Positions 1 to 6,558 of a stretch of DNA of 28,433 nucleotides are shown in pieces (the first letter of the stretch is position 1; every line of letters starts with the position of its first letter). The notes under the pieces were generated by a model. It worked only from the letters and a program-made list of their open reading frames with translations. It was not told the DNA's origin and ran no database searches. A program made the translations under genes and the position numbers. Origin of the DNA: a virus. The DNA lies in the IMG/VR virus record IMGVR_UViG_3300047557_000833, positions 1 to 28,433 of that record. The stretch is one strand, 5' to 3'.

Positions 1-39
1 CCACGCTCTCGCGCGACACGCACACTACCAGACACACCC

Positions 40-68
40 TTGACAACGCACCCCGACACGCCCATACT
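40..68 (+). promoter_or_regulatory. Sigma70-type promoter of the replication operon
   Basis: A perfect -35 box TTGACA (40-45) and a -10 box CATACT (63-68) are separated by exactly 17 bp. Transcription would start about 6-7 bases after the -10, at or next to the ATG at 75, so the first gene would be leaderless. No Shine-Dalgarno sequence precedes that ATG. Three other promoters in the window share the same -35 box and spacer length. Confidence 0.75.
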
Positions 69-74
69 CCCGGC

Positions 75-260
75 ATGGAAGAAAACAACGAACCGTACAT
101 TTCGTACAGTCAACTCACCACCTGGCTCCAGTGTGGGGAAAAGTACCGCTTGACCCGTATCCTGAAACTGGAAGAAGACCCAGCCTGGTACTTCGCTGGT
201 GGTACGGCAGTGCATTCTGCTGCTGACGCCATTGACCATGCACTGTTGGAGGGCAAGTGA
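75..260 (+). CDS. Cas4/RecB-like PD-(D/E)XK exonuclease, N-terminal part
   Basis: This 61-residue product matches the start of Cas4/RecB-type PD-(D/E)XK nucleases seen in many actinobacteriophages: SYSQLTTWLQC near residues 10-20, then GGTAVH at 42-48, whose His belongs to the first active-site motif. Cys20 corresponds to the N-terminal ligand of the iron-sulfur cluster in this family. The metal-binding Asp, the catalytic Asp-x-Lys and the other three cysteines are absent here and lie in the next frame, which starts at a GTGA overlap. On its own this piece should not be an active nuclease. Either two polypeptides assemble, ribosomes shift -1 near the overlap, or a base is missing from the sequence. 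The ATG at 75 fits a leaderless transcript from the promoter just upstream. Confidence 0.75.
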   Translation: MEENNEPYISYSQLTTWLQCGEKYRLTRILKLEEDPAWYFAGGTAVHSAADAIDHALLEGK

Positions 261-931
261 GTGACGTAGCCTACGAGGCTGGCATGGAAGCATTCCGTGC
301 CTCACTCGCCAAAGCGAAAGCCGACAACGAAGGCAAGAAGTGGCGTGCCGGTGGACGGGCAAGCAAGAAGTACCCGTACAAGGAAGACGAATCGTGGTGG
401 ATGGCTGAAGGTCCAAGCATGGTTCACGCCTGGTACAACTGGCGCAAGACCAACCCGAACCTGGAGATCTGGCACACCGAACAAGGCGTACCAGCCATCG
501 AGATCGGGGTCACTGTCCGGTTGCCTGGTGACGTGCTGATGAAGTCCGTCATCGACCGTGTGTTCGTGGACAAAGTTTCCGGTCGCACCATGATCGTGGA
601 CTTGAAGACCGGGCAGCCACCTAAGTCTGGTCTGCAACTGGCCGTGTACAGGACAGCGTTGCTGGAGCAGTTCGGTGAGGCACCCACGTACGGTGCCTAC
701 TGGATGGCACGCAGTGGGACATTGGACACTGTGCATGACCTGCGCGAGTACCCCGAGAAGATGATTGAGCGTTGGCTACGGGACGTGAAACGTGCCATTG
801 ATGCACGGATCTTTGTTCCGAACATGTCGAACTTGTGTGCTACGTGTGGGGTGCTGCAGCACTGCTATGCTTACGGTAACGAAAAGTACCGTCCCGATTT
901 TGAGGATGATCTAGTGGAAGGAACGAACTGA
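257..931 (+). CDS. Cas4/RecB-like PD-(D/E)XK exonuclease, C-terminal part
   Basis: This 224-residue product carries the catalytic half of the nuclease begun at 75. It has Asp100 (SVIDRV), Asp115-x-Lys117 (IVDLKTG) and a Q-x3-Y motif at 127-131, the usual order in Cas4/RecB-type enzymes. Cys194, Cys197 and Cys203 form the C-x2-C-x5-C end of a probable 4Fe-4S site, whose fourth ligand would be Cys20 of the preceding product. The GTG start overlaps the upstream stop (GTGA), a common coupled arrangement in this operon. Such enzymes degrade or trim DNA ends during phage recombination and replication. The fold is clear; whether the active form is a two-chain complex, a frameshift fusion or the result of a sequencing error is not. 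Confidence 0.8.
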   Translation: MSDVAYEAGMEAFRASLAKAKADNEGKKWRAGGRASKKYPYKEDESWWMAEGPSMVHAWYNWRKTNPNLEIWHTEQGVPAIEIGVTVRLPGDVLMKSVIDRVFVDKVSGRTMIVDLKTGQPPKSGLQLAVYRTALLEQFGEAPTYGAYWMARSGTLDTVHDLREYPEKMIERWLRDVKRAIDARIFVPNMSNLCATCGVLQHCYAYGNEKYRPDFEDDLVEGTN

Positions 932-1341
932 TGGCAGCATCACCTGAAGGTACGAAGGTCCAAGCCAATTTCAAGATTGGTAATGACCTGTTTAACGTGT
1001 ACGCGAACTCGATGGTTGAGTTCGTTGACCTCCTCGCTGAGTTGGAGGAGAGCGGGATTACCGCTATTCACAGTGTCCAGTCGAAGTTGGGTGCTTCTCA
1101 CACCGTGGCTACTGCACGGGCTACCGCTACTCCTGTGCCGCAGAATGATGCGCCCCCCGCTTCGTTCACGTCGGCAGCGGTCAAGCAGTGCGTGCATGGT
1201 GACATGGTTCCCCGTAGCGGCAGTAACGCTAAGGGTCCATGGAAGGGTTGGATGTGTCCGACTCCGAAGGGGACACCGGACCAGTGCAGCCCAGAGTTCC
1301 TGCGCCGTGGCACAGCGGAATGGAACAACTTTCCCGTTTAG
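931..1341 (+). CDS. Conserved phage protein with possible C-terminal zinc site
   Basis: A 136-residue protein whose ATG overlaps the nuclease stop by one base. Residues about 8-55 look like a small folded domain (FNVYANSMVEFVDLLAEL), followed by an Ala/Thr/Pro-rich linker. The C-terminal part contains C-V-H-G-D-M, then KGPWKGWMC and a further Cys before a terminal RGTAEWNNFPV-like tail. The C-x-H...C...C spacing suggests metal binding. Proteins with this tail occur next to Cas4-like nucleases in other actinobacteriophages as I recall, but no function is known to me. It sits between the nuclease and the ATPase, so a role with DNA, perhaps single-strand binding, is an inference from position only. 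Confidence 0.75.
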   Translation: MAASPEGTKVQANFKIGNDLFNVYANSMVEFVDLLAELEESGITAIHSVQSKLGASHTVATARATATPVPQNDAPPASFTSAAVKQCVHGDMVPRSGSNAKGPWKGWMCPTPKGTPDQCSPEFLRRGTAEWNNFPV

Positions 1342-1351
1342 GGGGTGAAGT

Positions 1352-1507
1352 ATGGAAGAGGACGAGATCTACATCAGCAAGGTGACCATCGTGTCCAGTG
1401 AGCGGATTGATATCAAGAAACTCGCTGACAAGGTTTCCGCTTTCGGGACAGTCACCTCTGTTTCGTCGGAACTGAACGAAGAAGACGAAGAGGAAGAAGA
1501 GGACTAA
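1352..1507 (+). CDS. Small acidic hypothetical protein
   Basis: A 51-residue frame between the preceding protein and the ATPase. The ATG at 1352 follows a G-rich GGGGGTGAAG stretch that can pair with 16S rRNA, although the spacing is short. The N-terminal 40 residues alternate hydrophobic and polar residues (IYISKVTIV, LADKVSAFGTVTSV) like a small beta-alpha-beta unit, and the end is a run of Glu and Asp. The stop abuts the GTG of the next gene (TAAGTG). The composition resembles the N-terminal segment of the 931 product, suggesting a possible paralogue without its metal-binding end. Function unknown. Confidence 0.65.
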   Translation: MEEDEIYISKVTIVSSERIDIKKLADKVSAFGTVTSVSSELNEEDEEEEED

Positions 1508-2287
1508 GTGAGGTCACTTGACCGGGCCGTAAGGTCCATCGACAAGAAGGCAATGGTCATCCCAATGCCATTCAAGTCTTGGAGTGACGCCAACATTTCC
1601 GTGCGCCGGGGTGAGGTCAGCATGATCGCTGGCCCACCCGGTGCCGGGAAGTCCACCGCTGCGTTAGCGATAGCGGTCAGGTCACAGGTACCCACCTTGT
1701 ATGCCAGTGCCGACTCTCACGAGTCCACTATGGCTATCCGCTCCCTGGCTATGGTGTTGAACCTGCCCCAGGCTGAGGCGGAGGAGAAGATGGCGAACGA
1801 CCCACAGTGGGCTAGTTTGATTTTAAAAGACAACATTGGCCACATTCGTTGGATGTTTGATGCGTCCCCCACGTTGGCTGATTTGGAGGACGAGATCAAC
1901 GTGTACCGTGAGGTGATGGGTGCCAACCCTGAACTCGTGGTCGTTGATAACGCGGTGGATGTGACGCACGAGTCGGGTGACGAGTTCTCTTCACTGCGGT
2001 CGCTGATGCGTGAGGTGAAGTGGTGGGCTCGTGACACGTCCGCCGCGTTCCTGATCCTGCACCACACGAGCGAAGGCTACGAGGGCTACCCTTGTCCTCC
2101 GCGTGCAGCGTTGCACGGAAAGATCGCCCAAGTGCCTAGCCTGATTGTGACTCTCTCGTCTGACCAGCCTGGGTTGATGGCTGCCGCCGCTGTGAAGAAC
2201 CGTTACGGTCCCGCTGACGCTACCGGTAAGACTGCCGTGTGGATGGATTACTTCCCGACGACGATGACCCTGAAGGACATGGACTGA
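1508..2287 (+). CDS. RecA/DnaB-like ATPase, probable replicative helicase
   Basis: A 259-residue P-loop ATPase. Walker A is GPPGAGKST at residues 42-50, Walker B is LVVVDN at 143-148, a polar H-motif (LILHHTSEG) lies at 182-190, and KNRYG at 230-234 resembles the Lys/Arg finger region of DnaB/RecA-family motors. The length fits a helicase core without the DnaB N-terminal domain, as in many actinobacteriophages. It would unwind DNA in the replisome together with the primase encoded 1 kb downstream; a RecA-like recombination ATPase is the alternative. The GTG start follows the upstream TAA directly, and the stop overlaps the next ATG. Confidence 0.8.
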   Translation: MRSLDRAVRSIDKKAMVIPMPFKSWSDANISVRRGEVSMIAGPPGAGKSTAALAIAVRSQVPTLYASADSHESTMAIRSLAMVLNLPQAEAEEKMANDPQWASLILKDNIGHIRWMFDASPTLADLEDEINVYREVMGANPELVVVDNAVDVTHESGDEFSSLRSLMREVKWWARDTSAAFLILHHTSEGYEGYPCPPRAALHGKIAQVPSLIVTLSSDQPGLMAAAAVKNRYGPADATGKTAVWMDYFPTTMTLKDMD

Positions 2288-2649
2288 TGTCGTCAGCGAA
2301 CAAACGCAAAGGGTCACGTTGGGAGATAGACCTAGAGGACTACTACAACGACAACGGCCTGAAAGCACGACGACTTCCACGGGCAGGGACGAAAGACATC
2401 GGTGACGTTGCCATCGAACTACGCAACAACCATGTGATCGTGGTCGAGGCGAAGAACGTGCGAGCAAACAAGGTGCCTGAGTGGCTGGCTGAAGCGGACG
2501 TGGAGGCAGACAACTACCAGGAGAAGTACGACACGCCATGCTACGGTGTCGTGGTTCGCAAGTCACCTGGTAAGAATGCTTCCGGTGGTGTGGTGATGAT
2601 GACGCAAGAAACCCTACTGAACCTGCTACGCTGGAATGGACTGGCATGA
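2287..2649 (+). CDS. Holliday junction resolvase-like PD-(D/E)XK endonuclease
   Basis: A 120-residue protein with the layout of archaeal/phage Hjc-type resolvases: a basic N-terminus (NKRKGSRWE) with Glu13, then LPRAGTKDIGDV with Asp40, then the catalytic Glu54-x-Lys56 in VIVVEAKN. It would cut branched recombination or replication intermediates before packaging. The ATG at 2287 overlaps the ATPase stop (TGATG); a longer reading from 2239 would run back into the ATPase gene and is not preferred. The next gene overlaps by ATGA. All nine arginines use CGN codons, in contrast to the downstream neighbour. Confidence 0.8.
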   Translation: MSSANKRKGSRWEIDLEDYYNDNGLKARRLPRAGTKDIGDVAIELRNNHVIVVEAKNVRANKVPEWLAEADVEADNYQEKYDTPCYGVVVRKSPGKNASGGVVMMTQETLLNLLRWNGLA

Positions 2650-3119
2650 TCATAGACCTAGAACCCTGGGAATATGAGCATGTCAATGTTGTTGGAATCG
2701 GTAGGTACGTCGCAAACTGGGAAAAGCAAGACGCCGACCACTACGACAAGAGCAGAATGCAGGATGATAGAACGGCACAAGTCGCTGCCGCTGCCTGCGA
2801 ACTGGCCGTAGCAAAGTACACGAACCAGTATTGGTCTGGTCATGTTTGGCCGAAAGAAAGCCACGACAAGTATAAAAAAGTTTCTGACGTTGGACTTAAC
2901 ATTGAGGTTAGAAGGGTAAGGACTAGGAACAGTGTCGCTGTTCGTGAACGTGATCTTGGCCGTAACCTTGTGCTGTGGGCGGCAAGAGCCATCGAGCCGG
3001 AGTTACGGTCCGTTGAACTTTTAGGATACTTACCCCATGATGAGGCTTGGAATGCTGGCGAGGTAAGCCAGTTTCAGGGAACAAGATACGTGTCCTTAGA
3101 AAGGTTGATTAAACCATGA
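2646..3119 (+). CDS. Putative PD-(D/E)XK-like protein of atypical codon use
   Basis: A 157-residue protein of unproven function. The order Glu52 (AACELAVAKY), Asp81 (SDVG) and Glu87-x-Arg89 (NIEVRR), followed by a strand-rich segment and a LLGYLP turn, resembles the PD-(D/E)XK nuclease fold with Arg in place of the catalytic Lys. This is a pattern judgement, not a confirmed hit. Ten of its 14 arginines are AGA or AGG, while the adjacent resolvase uses none, and A/T-ending codons are frequent, which suggests recent acquisition or different selection. It overlaps both neighbours by ATGA junctions, so it is fully built into the operon. Confidence 0.65.
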   Translation: MIIDLEPWEYEHVNVVGIGRYVANWEKQDADHYDKSRMQDDRTAQVAAAACELAVAKYTNQYWSGHVWPKESHDKYKKVSDVGLNIEVRRVRTRNSVAVRERDLGRNLVLWAARAIEPELRSVELLGYLPHDEAWNAGEVSQFQGTRYVSLERLIKP

Positions 3120-3271
3120 TCGCTTTCAGGTGGCTACAGTTCCGGCACTGGCTCGCATCCACAATCATCGGGTACCACATCCACGACGCCATTGATGAAG
3201 CCTACGACCAGGGCACACGGTGGGGTCAAATGCAGACGTTGAAGAACATGCGAAATGCCCCCACGATTTGA
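3116..3271 (+). CDS. Small hypothetical protein
   Basis: A 51-residue frame that starts in the ATGA overlap with the gene before and ends 17 bases inside the primase zinc-finger gene. The N-terminus is aromatic and basic (FRWLQFRHWLAS) with a short hydrophobic stretch; the middle is acidic and helical (IHDAIDEAYDQG). It may be a small amphipathic or membrane-edge protein. No family recognised. Tight coupling on both sides is the main argument that it is translated. Confidence 0.6.
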   Translation: MIAFRWLQFRHWLASTIIGYHIHDAIDEAYDQGTRWGQMQTLKNMRNAPTI

Positions 3272-3632
3272 CATCTGGCCCGTGCTAGAACACTACGGCT
3301 GGAACCTACCGTCACCCCGTGGTGTGTGGCAGTCAGTCAAATGCCACGTTCACGAAGACCACCACGCATCCTGCCGTGTCAGCGAGGACGCTGGCATGGT
3401 GAAGTGTCTCGCGTGCGACTTTAAAGGTGACGCCATATACGTAGTTCGGCACTATGAAGGGATAGGTTACAAGGATGCTGTCGGCAGATGCGAGGAGATT
3501 ACTGGGGGAAGCGGAGCGGGCGTACTACAGTCAAGTAGGGGATATCGCAGAGTATCTGCTGGGTCGCGGAATCGACGGGGAAGCCGCACGTATACACCAC
3601 CTCGGCTACGTAAAAGAACCGATGATCGGTGA
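3255..3632 (+). CDS. DnaG-type primase, CHC2 zinc-finger part
   Basis: Residues 1-84 form a DnaG-like zinc-binding domain: Cys30, His33, Cys51 and Cys54 in VKCHVHED...VKCLACDFKGDA, followed by a helix ending in RCEEITG. This domain helps recognise the template and start primer synthesis. After about residue 84 the frame continues as a basic, low-complexity tail that does not look like a primase, while the neighbouring +1 frame becomes a good TOPRIM domain from the same point. The switch coincides with five Gs at 3504-3508. Removing one G joins the two frames into a primase of about 278 residues. The tail is therefore either an artefact or the unshifted product of a frameshifting gene. Confidence 0.75.
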   Translation: MPPRFDIWPVLEHYGWNLPSPRGVWQSVKCHVHEDHHASCRVSEDAGMVKCLACDFKGDAIYVVRHYEGIGYKDAVGRCEEITGGSGAGVLQSSRGYRRVSAGSRNRRGSRTYTPPRLRKRTDDR

Positions 3633-4092
3633 TGACGAAATGCGGGGACGCTTGGCTATCCCCTATCTCACCCCTACGGGTCCAGTCGATATACGTTTTC
3701 GATCCATCCACCCCGACGACTCCCCCAAGTATTTGTCCCGCGCCGGGTCACAGCAACACATCTACAATGTGCTTGCCTTCCAAGAAGACTCAGATATCAT
3801 GTGTGTTTGTGAAGGTGAGATTGACACGATCATCGTTAACACAATGGTTGGCATACCTGCCGTGGGTATGCCTGGTGCGAACGGTTGGAAGAACTGGTAT
3901 GCCCGTGCGTTCGCGGACTACCGGAAAGTATTCGTCCTAACAGACGGCGACCAGGCGGGAAGGGACATGGGTAAGAAGATCATGCAGGCAATCGACGTGG
4001 CTGTCGTGGTGCCCATGCCTGACGGTATGGACGCTAACGAAGTGTATCTGGCTGAGGGGCCAGACGGTATCAGGAAGAGGTTAGGGTTGTGA
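3475..4092 (+). CDS. DnaG-type primase, TOPRIM part
   Basis: This frame holds the TOPRIM catalytic domain of a DnaG-like primase: EGEID at residues 113-117 and TDGDQAG at 156-162 provide the acidic metal ligands, after a YLLGRGIDGEAA segment typical of the preceding domain. It synthesises RNA primers with the zinc finger encoded just upstream. The open frame can begin at ATG 3475, 158 bases inside the zinc-finger gene, but the only ribosome-site-like sequence (AAGG) touches that ATG, which is a poor start. A fusion with the upstream frame through the G5 run at 3504-3508 gives a more natural protein. The stop overlaps the next GTG. Confidence 0.78.
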   Translation: MLSADARRLLGEAERAYYSQVGDIAEYLLGRGIDGEAARIHHLGYVKEPMIGDDEMRGRLAIPYLTPTGPVDIRFRSIHPDDSPKYLSRAGSQQHIYNVLAFQEDSDIMCVCEGEIDTIIVNTMVGIPAVGMPGANGWKNWYARAFADYRKVFVLTDGDQAGRDMGKKIMQAIDVAVVVPMPDGMDANEVYLAEGPDGIRKRLGL

Positions 4093-4256
4093 GCGAAGAG
4101 GTGGCAGCGTTCGGTGTCCTCATCCTGGGGTCGATGATTGCGGGATGGGTTCTGGCCGGGGTGGTCATGTATGTGACCGCGCAGATTGACGAACGTAAGT
4201 GGCGTCGCCGCATGGCCGACAAGGCTAACGACATTCTGGGGGCTGGTCGTGGATGA
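4089..4256 (+). CDS. Small single-pass membrane protein
   Basis: A 55-residue protein starting at a GTGA overlap with the primase. Residues about 6-31 form one hydrophobic helix rich in Val, Leu, Gly and Ala, followed by a basic segment (ERKWRRR) and a short polar tail. By the positive-inside rule the C-terminus should be cytoplasmic. No family recognised. A small membrane protein in a replication operon could anchor replication at the membrane or act on the host, but nothing in the sequence decides. Confidence 0.65.
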   Translation: MSEEVAAFGVLILGSMIAGWVLAGVVMYVTAQIDERKWRRRMADKANDILGAGRG

Positions 4257-4629
4257 TTCCACCGCAGGACTGGGAGAGGCTTTTGCAAACTCTGAGAGAC
4301 ATTGGCTTGGTTATCGAGAGCCACAACAGGACGACCGGGAAGATAACCCTGTCCGTATACCCATTGCCCCGCCAAAACATCCAGGGTACGGTGTAACCAC
4401 AGAGGAACTGGCTGAGGCGCAGCGCAGGTTCACAAACTATGCACGGTTGCGCATCATGGGTACCGGGAACCGTGAGTATTCCCGTGGGTCTAAGCAGACG
4501 TTCGAGGACATGAGCCTGCACCGCCTGATTGAAGAACTCAGGGATGAGATCGCTGACTCCGTGAACTATCTGACGTTCATGGATATTCAACTGTCACGCT
4601 GGAAGCGGACACTGGAGGAAAAAATATGA
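4249..4629 (+). CDS. MazG-like / all-alpha NTP pyrophosphohydrolase-like protein
   Basis: From GTG 4249 the product has 126 residues. The last 75 are helical, with GNREYSRGSKQTFED and then IEELRDEIADSVNYL (94-108), an arrangement of acidic residues like the EExxE...ExxD metal sites of MazG-type nucleotide pyrophosphohydrolases found in many actinobacteriophages. It would hydrolyse NTPs or dNTPs during infection. The first 48 residues are not typical and coincide with another open frame (4253-4396). The start is uncertain: GTG 4249 is one option, a fusion with the 4253 frame the other. The stop overlaps the next ATG. Confidence 0.65.
   Translation: MDDSTAGLGEAFANSERHWLGYREPQQDDREDNPVRIPIAPPKHPGYGVTTEELAEAQRRFTNYARLRIMGTGNREYSRGSKQTFEDMSLHRLIEELRDEIADSVNYLTFMDIQLSRWKRTLEEKI
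4253..4396 (+). CDS. Small hypothetical protein overlapping the MazG-like frame
   Basis: A 47-residue frame starting with an ATGA overlap on the membrane-protein gene, the junction type used throughout this operon. Its sequence looks protein-like (DWERLLQTLRDIG, then TTGKITLSVYPLP), with a helix and a beta hairpin. It lies almost wholly inside the 5' part of the next frame, whose own N-terminus looks less natural. Adding one C to the CCCC run at 4368-4371 would join the two into a single protein continuing PPKHPGYGV. It may therefore be the true N-terminus of the MazG-like gene. Confidence 0.5.
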   Translation: MIPPQDWERLLQTLRDIGLVIESHNRTTGKITLSVYPLPRQNIQGTV

Positions 4630-5366
4630 AACGAGTATGGGTAGTTTCAGACTTACAGGTGCCGTTCCATGACCGCCGTGCTGTTGACGCCTTGGCCCAG
4701 TGCATTGAGGACACAAAGGGCAAGGACGATATTGTGTTGACTATCGGTGACGAGATGGACTTCCAAACCATCTCCCGCTGGTCACAAGGGACACCTTTAG
4801 AATACGAGCGTTCTATCGGCAAGGACCGTGACGCCACCGTGCAAGTGTTGAAGGACCTGCAGGTGCAGCACATGATCCGATCCAACCACACGGATAGGTT
4901 GTACAACCAGGTGATGCGACGCCTACCCGGCTTGCTTGGTTTGCCTGAGGTGGAGTTGCCTAACTTCCTGCGGCTACCCGAACTGGGCATCACGTTCCAT
5001 GAGGAAGCATTCCCTGTTGCACCCGGCTGGGTGGCTATGCACGGTGACGAAGCCGGTGTCAGTCAGATCGCCGGTCAGACCGCTGCCGGTCTAGTGAAGA
5101 AGGTTGGGTTGTCGGTGGTGTGTGGTCACACCCACCGTCTAGGATTGCAGCCATTCACCACGTCCGTCAACGGCCAAGTGACCCGCACCCTGTGGGGGTT
5201 CGAAGTTGGCAACCTGATGGACATGCGTCGTGCCAAGTATGCGAAGACACACAACTGGCAAATGGGTTTCGGTATTCTGTACATCGACGGGAACAAGGTG
5301 CACCCGCAGCCGGTGCCCGTTGAGAAGAAGTCCTTCGTCGTGGAAGGGACTGTGTACTCGTGGTAG
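4626..5366 (+). CDS. Calcineurin-like metallophosphoesterase
   Basis: A 246-residue protein with the five motifs of the calcineurin-like fold: Asp9-x-Gln11 (SDLQVP, Gln in place of the usual His), GDEMD at 41-45, SNHTD at 86-90, HGDE at 139-142 and GHTHR at 167-171. These bind a two-metal centre that hydrolyses phosphoesters. Homologues are common near phage replication genes; substrates can be nucleotides, nucleic acid ends or protein phosphates, and the sequence does not show which. It starts at an ATGA overlap with the MazG-like gene, which suggests a shared role in nucleotide metabolism. The next gene's GTG overlaps its last codons. Confidence 0.85.
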   Translation: MKRVWVVSDLQVPFHDRRAVDALAQCIEDTKGKDDIVLTIGDEMDFQTISRWSQGTPLEYERSIGKDRDATVQVLKDLQVQHMIRSNHTDRLYNQVMRRLPGLLGLPEVELPNFLRLPELGITFHEEAFPVAPGWVAMHGDEAGVSQIAGQTAAGLVKKVGLSVVCGHTHRLGLQPFTTSVNGQVTRTLWGFEVGNLMDMRRAKYAKTHNWQMGFGILYIDGNKVHPQPVPVEKKSFVVEGTVYSW

Positions 5367-5980
5367 ACGAAGGCGACAGCATCACCGCCAACGACCTGAA
5401 GATCGCCAAGCAGGGTGCCATGTCAGCGAACAGGTCAGGGCGAGGGTTGGTTGCACCCGAAGATCTCATTGCTGAGGCGAACATGTGGCTCGTGCAGAAC
5501 GTGGACAAGGTTGTGCTGTGGCACGGGCAAGGCAGGCACGGGCAGAACAAACTACGCAACGCCTGCAGGCAACGCTGCCTCACAATCATCGCCAAGGAGC
5601 GACGCAAGCGGTCAGGGCTACAGCCGGGTGACGTGTTCTACTACACCCCGCAGATGATTCGCGAACTACTGCCCGACATTTTCGATGAGGACGACTGGAC
5701 TGGTGGATCGAACTCTCCGTCGTCAGAGTTGCGTGGACCGTCACGTCCCGCTGAAGGTAACAACAGGCTGGCGATGATCGCTGACATCCGATCAGCGTAC
5801 TTCTACCTGCCGAAACGTGACCAGCATTTCCTGTCCGACATGTACAAGGATGGTGGCCTGCCTGTGGATGTGATGAGTGTGCAGTGGGAGGTCACTGAGC
5901 GGACGATCCGTAGACGTGACGACAGAATCATGGAGAAAATGGTTGAGCGTCTAGGTGGCGAACCGCCGTGGTCACGCTAG
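5360..5980 (+). CDS. Sigma-factor-like helix-turn-helix protein
   Basis: A 206-residue protein. Residues about 33-85 are helical with an aromatic, basic end (LRNACRQRCLTIIAKERRKR) like sigma region 2, and residues about 140-195 contain an acidic helix and then WEVTERTIRRRDDRIMEKM, a helix-turn-helix of the sigma region 4 type. It probably binds DNA and may direct RNA polymerase to phage promoters. A plain HTH regulator is the alternative, since region 2 is weakly matched. The late operon lacks an early-type promoter, which would suit a phage sigma. The GTG start overlaps the phosphoesterase stop by 7 bases. Confidence 0.6.
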   Translation: MVDEGDSITANDLKIAKQGAMSANRSGRGLVAPEDLIAEANMWLVQNVDKVVLWHGQGRHGQNKLRNACRQRCLTIIAKERRKRSGLQPGDVFYYTPQMIRELLPDIFDEDDWTGGSNSPSSELRGPSRPAEGNNRLAMIADIRSAYFYLPKRDQHFLSDMYKDGGLPVDVMSVQWEVTERTIRRRDDRIMEKMVERLGGEPPWSR

Positions 5981-6558
5981 ACACAACATGGGTCGTGGTT
6001 CCCGTGGGCGAGCGGGAACAGTACTTGCCACGCCTACTGATGGGGCTCGTGGACTTCTACGACAGGACAGTATTCGTCAACAACCACCGTGGATATGGAA
6101 CATATCCTGGTGTGCATCACGTCGAGGACTTCGGACCCAGGAACATTTACCGCTGGTGGAATGTGGGCATCAACTATGCGCAGCGTCACGGTGCAGAGTA
6201 CGTGGCCGTGTTGAACGACGACCTAGAGTTCGATAACGATTTCATTCGAGCATTCCACACCTACCTGGTAGGGAATAACCTGGCTATCGCTGACATGCAC
6301 AACAGTGGCAACGGTGGCGGGGCAGCGTGGATCATGGACCTGCAGTACGGGCTCAGGTTGGACGAGCGGTACCGCTGGTACTACGGTGACACGGAACTAT
6401 TCAACCGCGCCATCGAGATGGGTAAGTTTGGGAAGTTTGTGTACGACAACTTCCGGCACTTGAACCCGAACGGTCACCTACTGTCGGACCCCGAACTGGG
6501 TGCCCTGGTTGCTGAAGACGAGAAACTGTACGGGAGCAGGCATGTTCAAGAAGGTTGA
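5968..6558 (+). CDS. GT-A-type glycosyltransferase
   Basis: A 196-residue protein with a compact GT-A layout. The N-terminal strand (WVVVPVG), a NNHRGYGTYPG turn and then VAVLNDDLEFD (residues 79-89) give the Asp-rich metal and nucleotide-sugar site. GDTELFNRA at 140-148 matches the acceptor-side acidic motif of family-2-like enzymes, and His residues follow near 164 and 170. It should transfer a sugar to an unidentified acceptor, either a virion protein, phage DNA or host surface. It is the first of three consecutive glycosyltransferase genes on this strand. The GTG start overlaps the preceding stop by 13 bases. Confidence 0.72.
   Translation: MVTLDTTWVVVPVGEREQYLPRLLMGLVDFYDRTVFVNNHRGYGTYPGVHHVEDFGPRNIYRWWNVGINYAQRHGAEYVAVLNDDLEFDNDFIRAFHTYLVGNNLAIADMHNSGNGGGAAWIMDLQYGLRLDERYRWYYGDTELFNRAIEMGKFGKFVYDNFRHLNPNGHLLSDPELGALVAEDEKLYGSRHVQEG

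Noticed and set aside
1991-2686. Long minus-strand frame opposite the ATPase and resolvase.
   Set aside because: Opposes two clear genes in a tight operon, and its Ser/Arg/Cys composition is typical of antisense translation.
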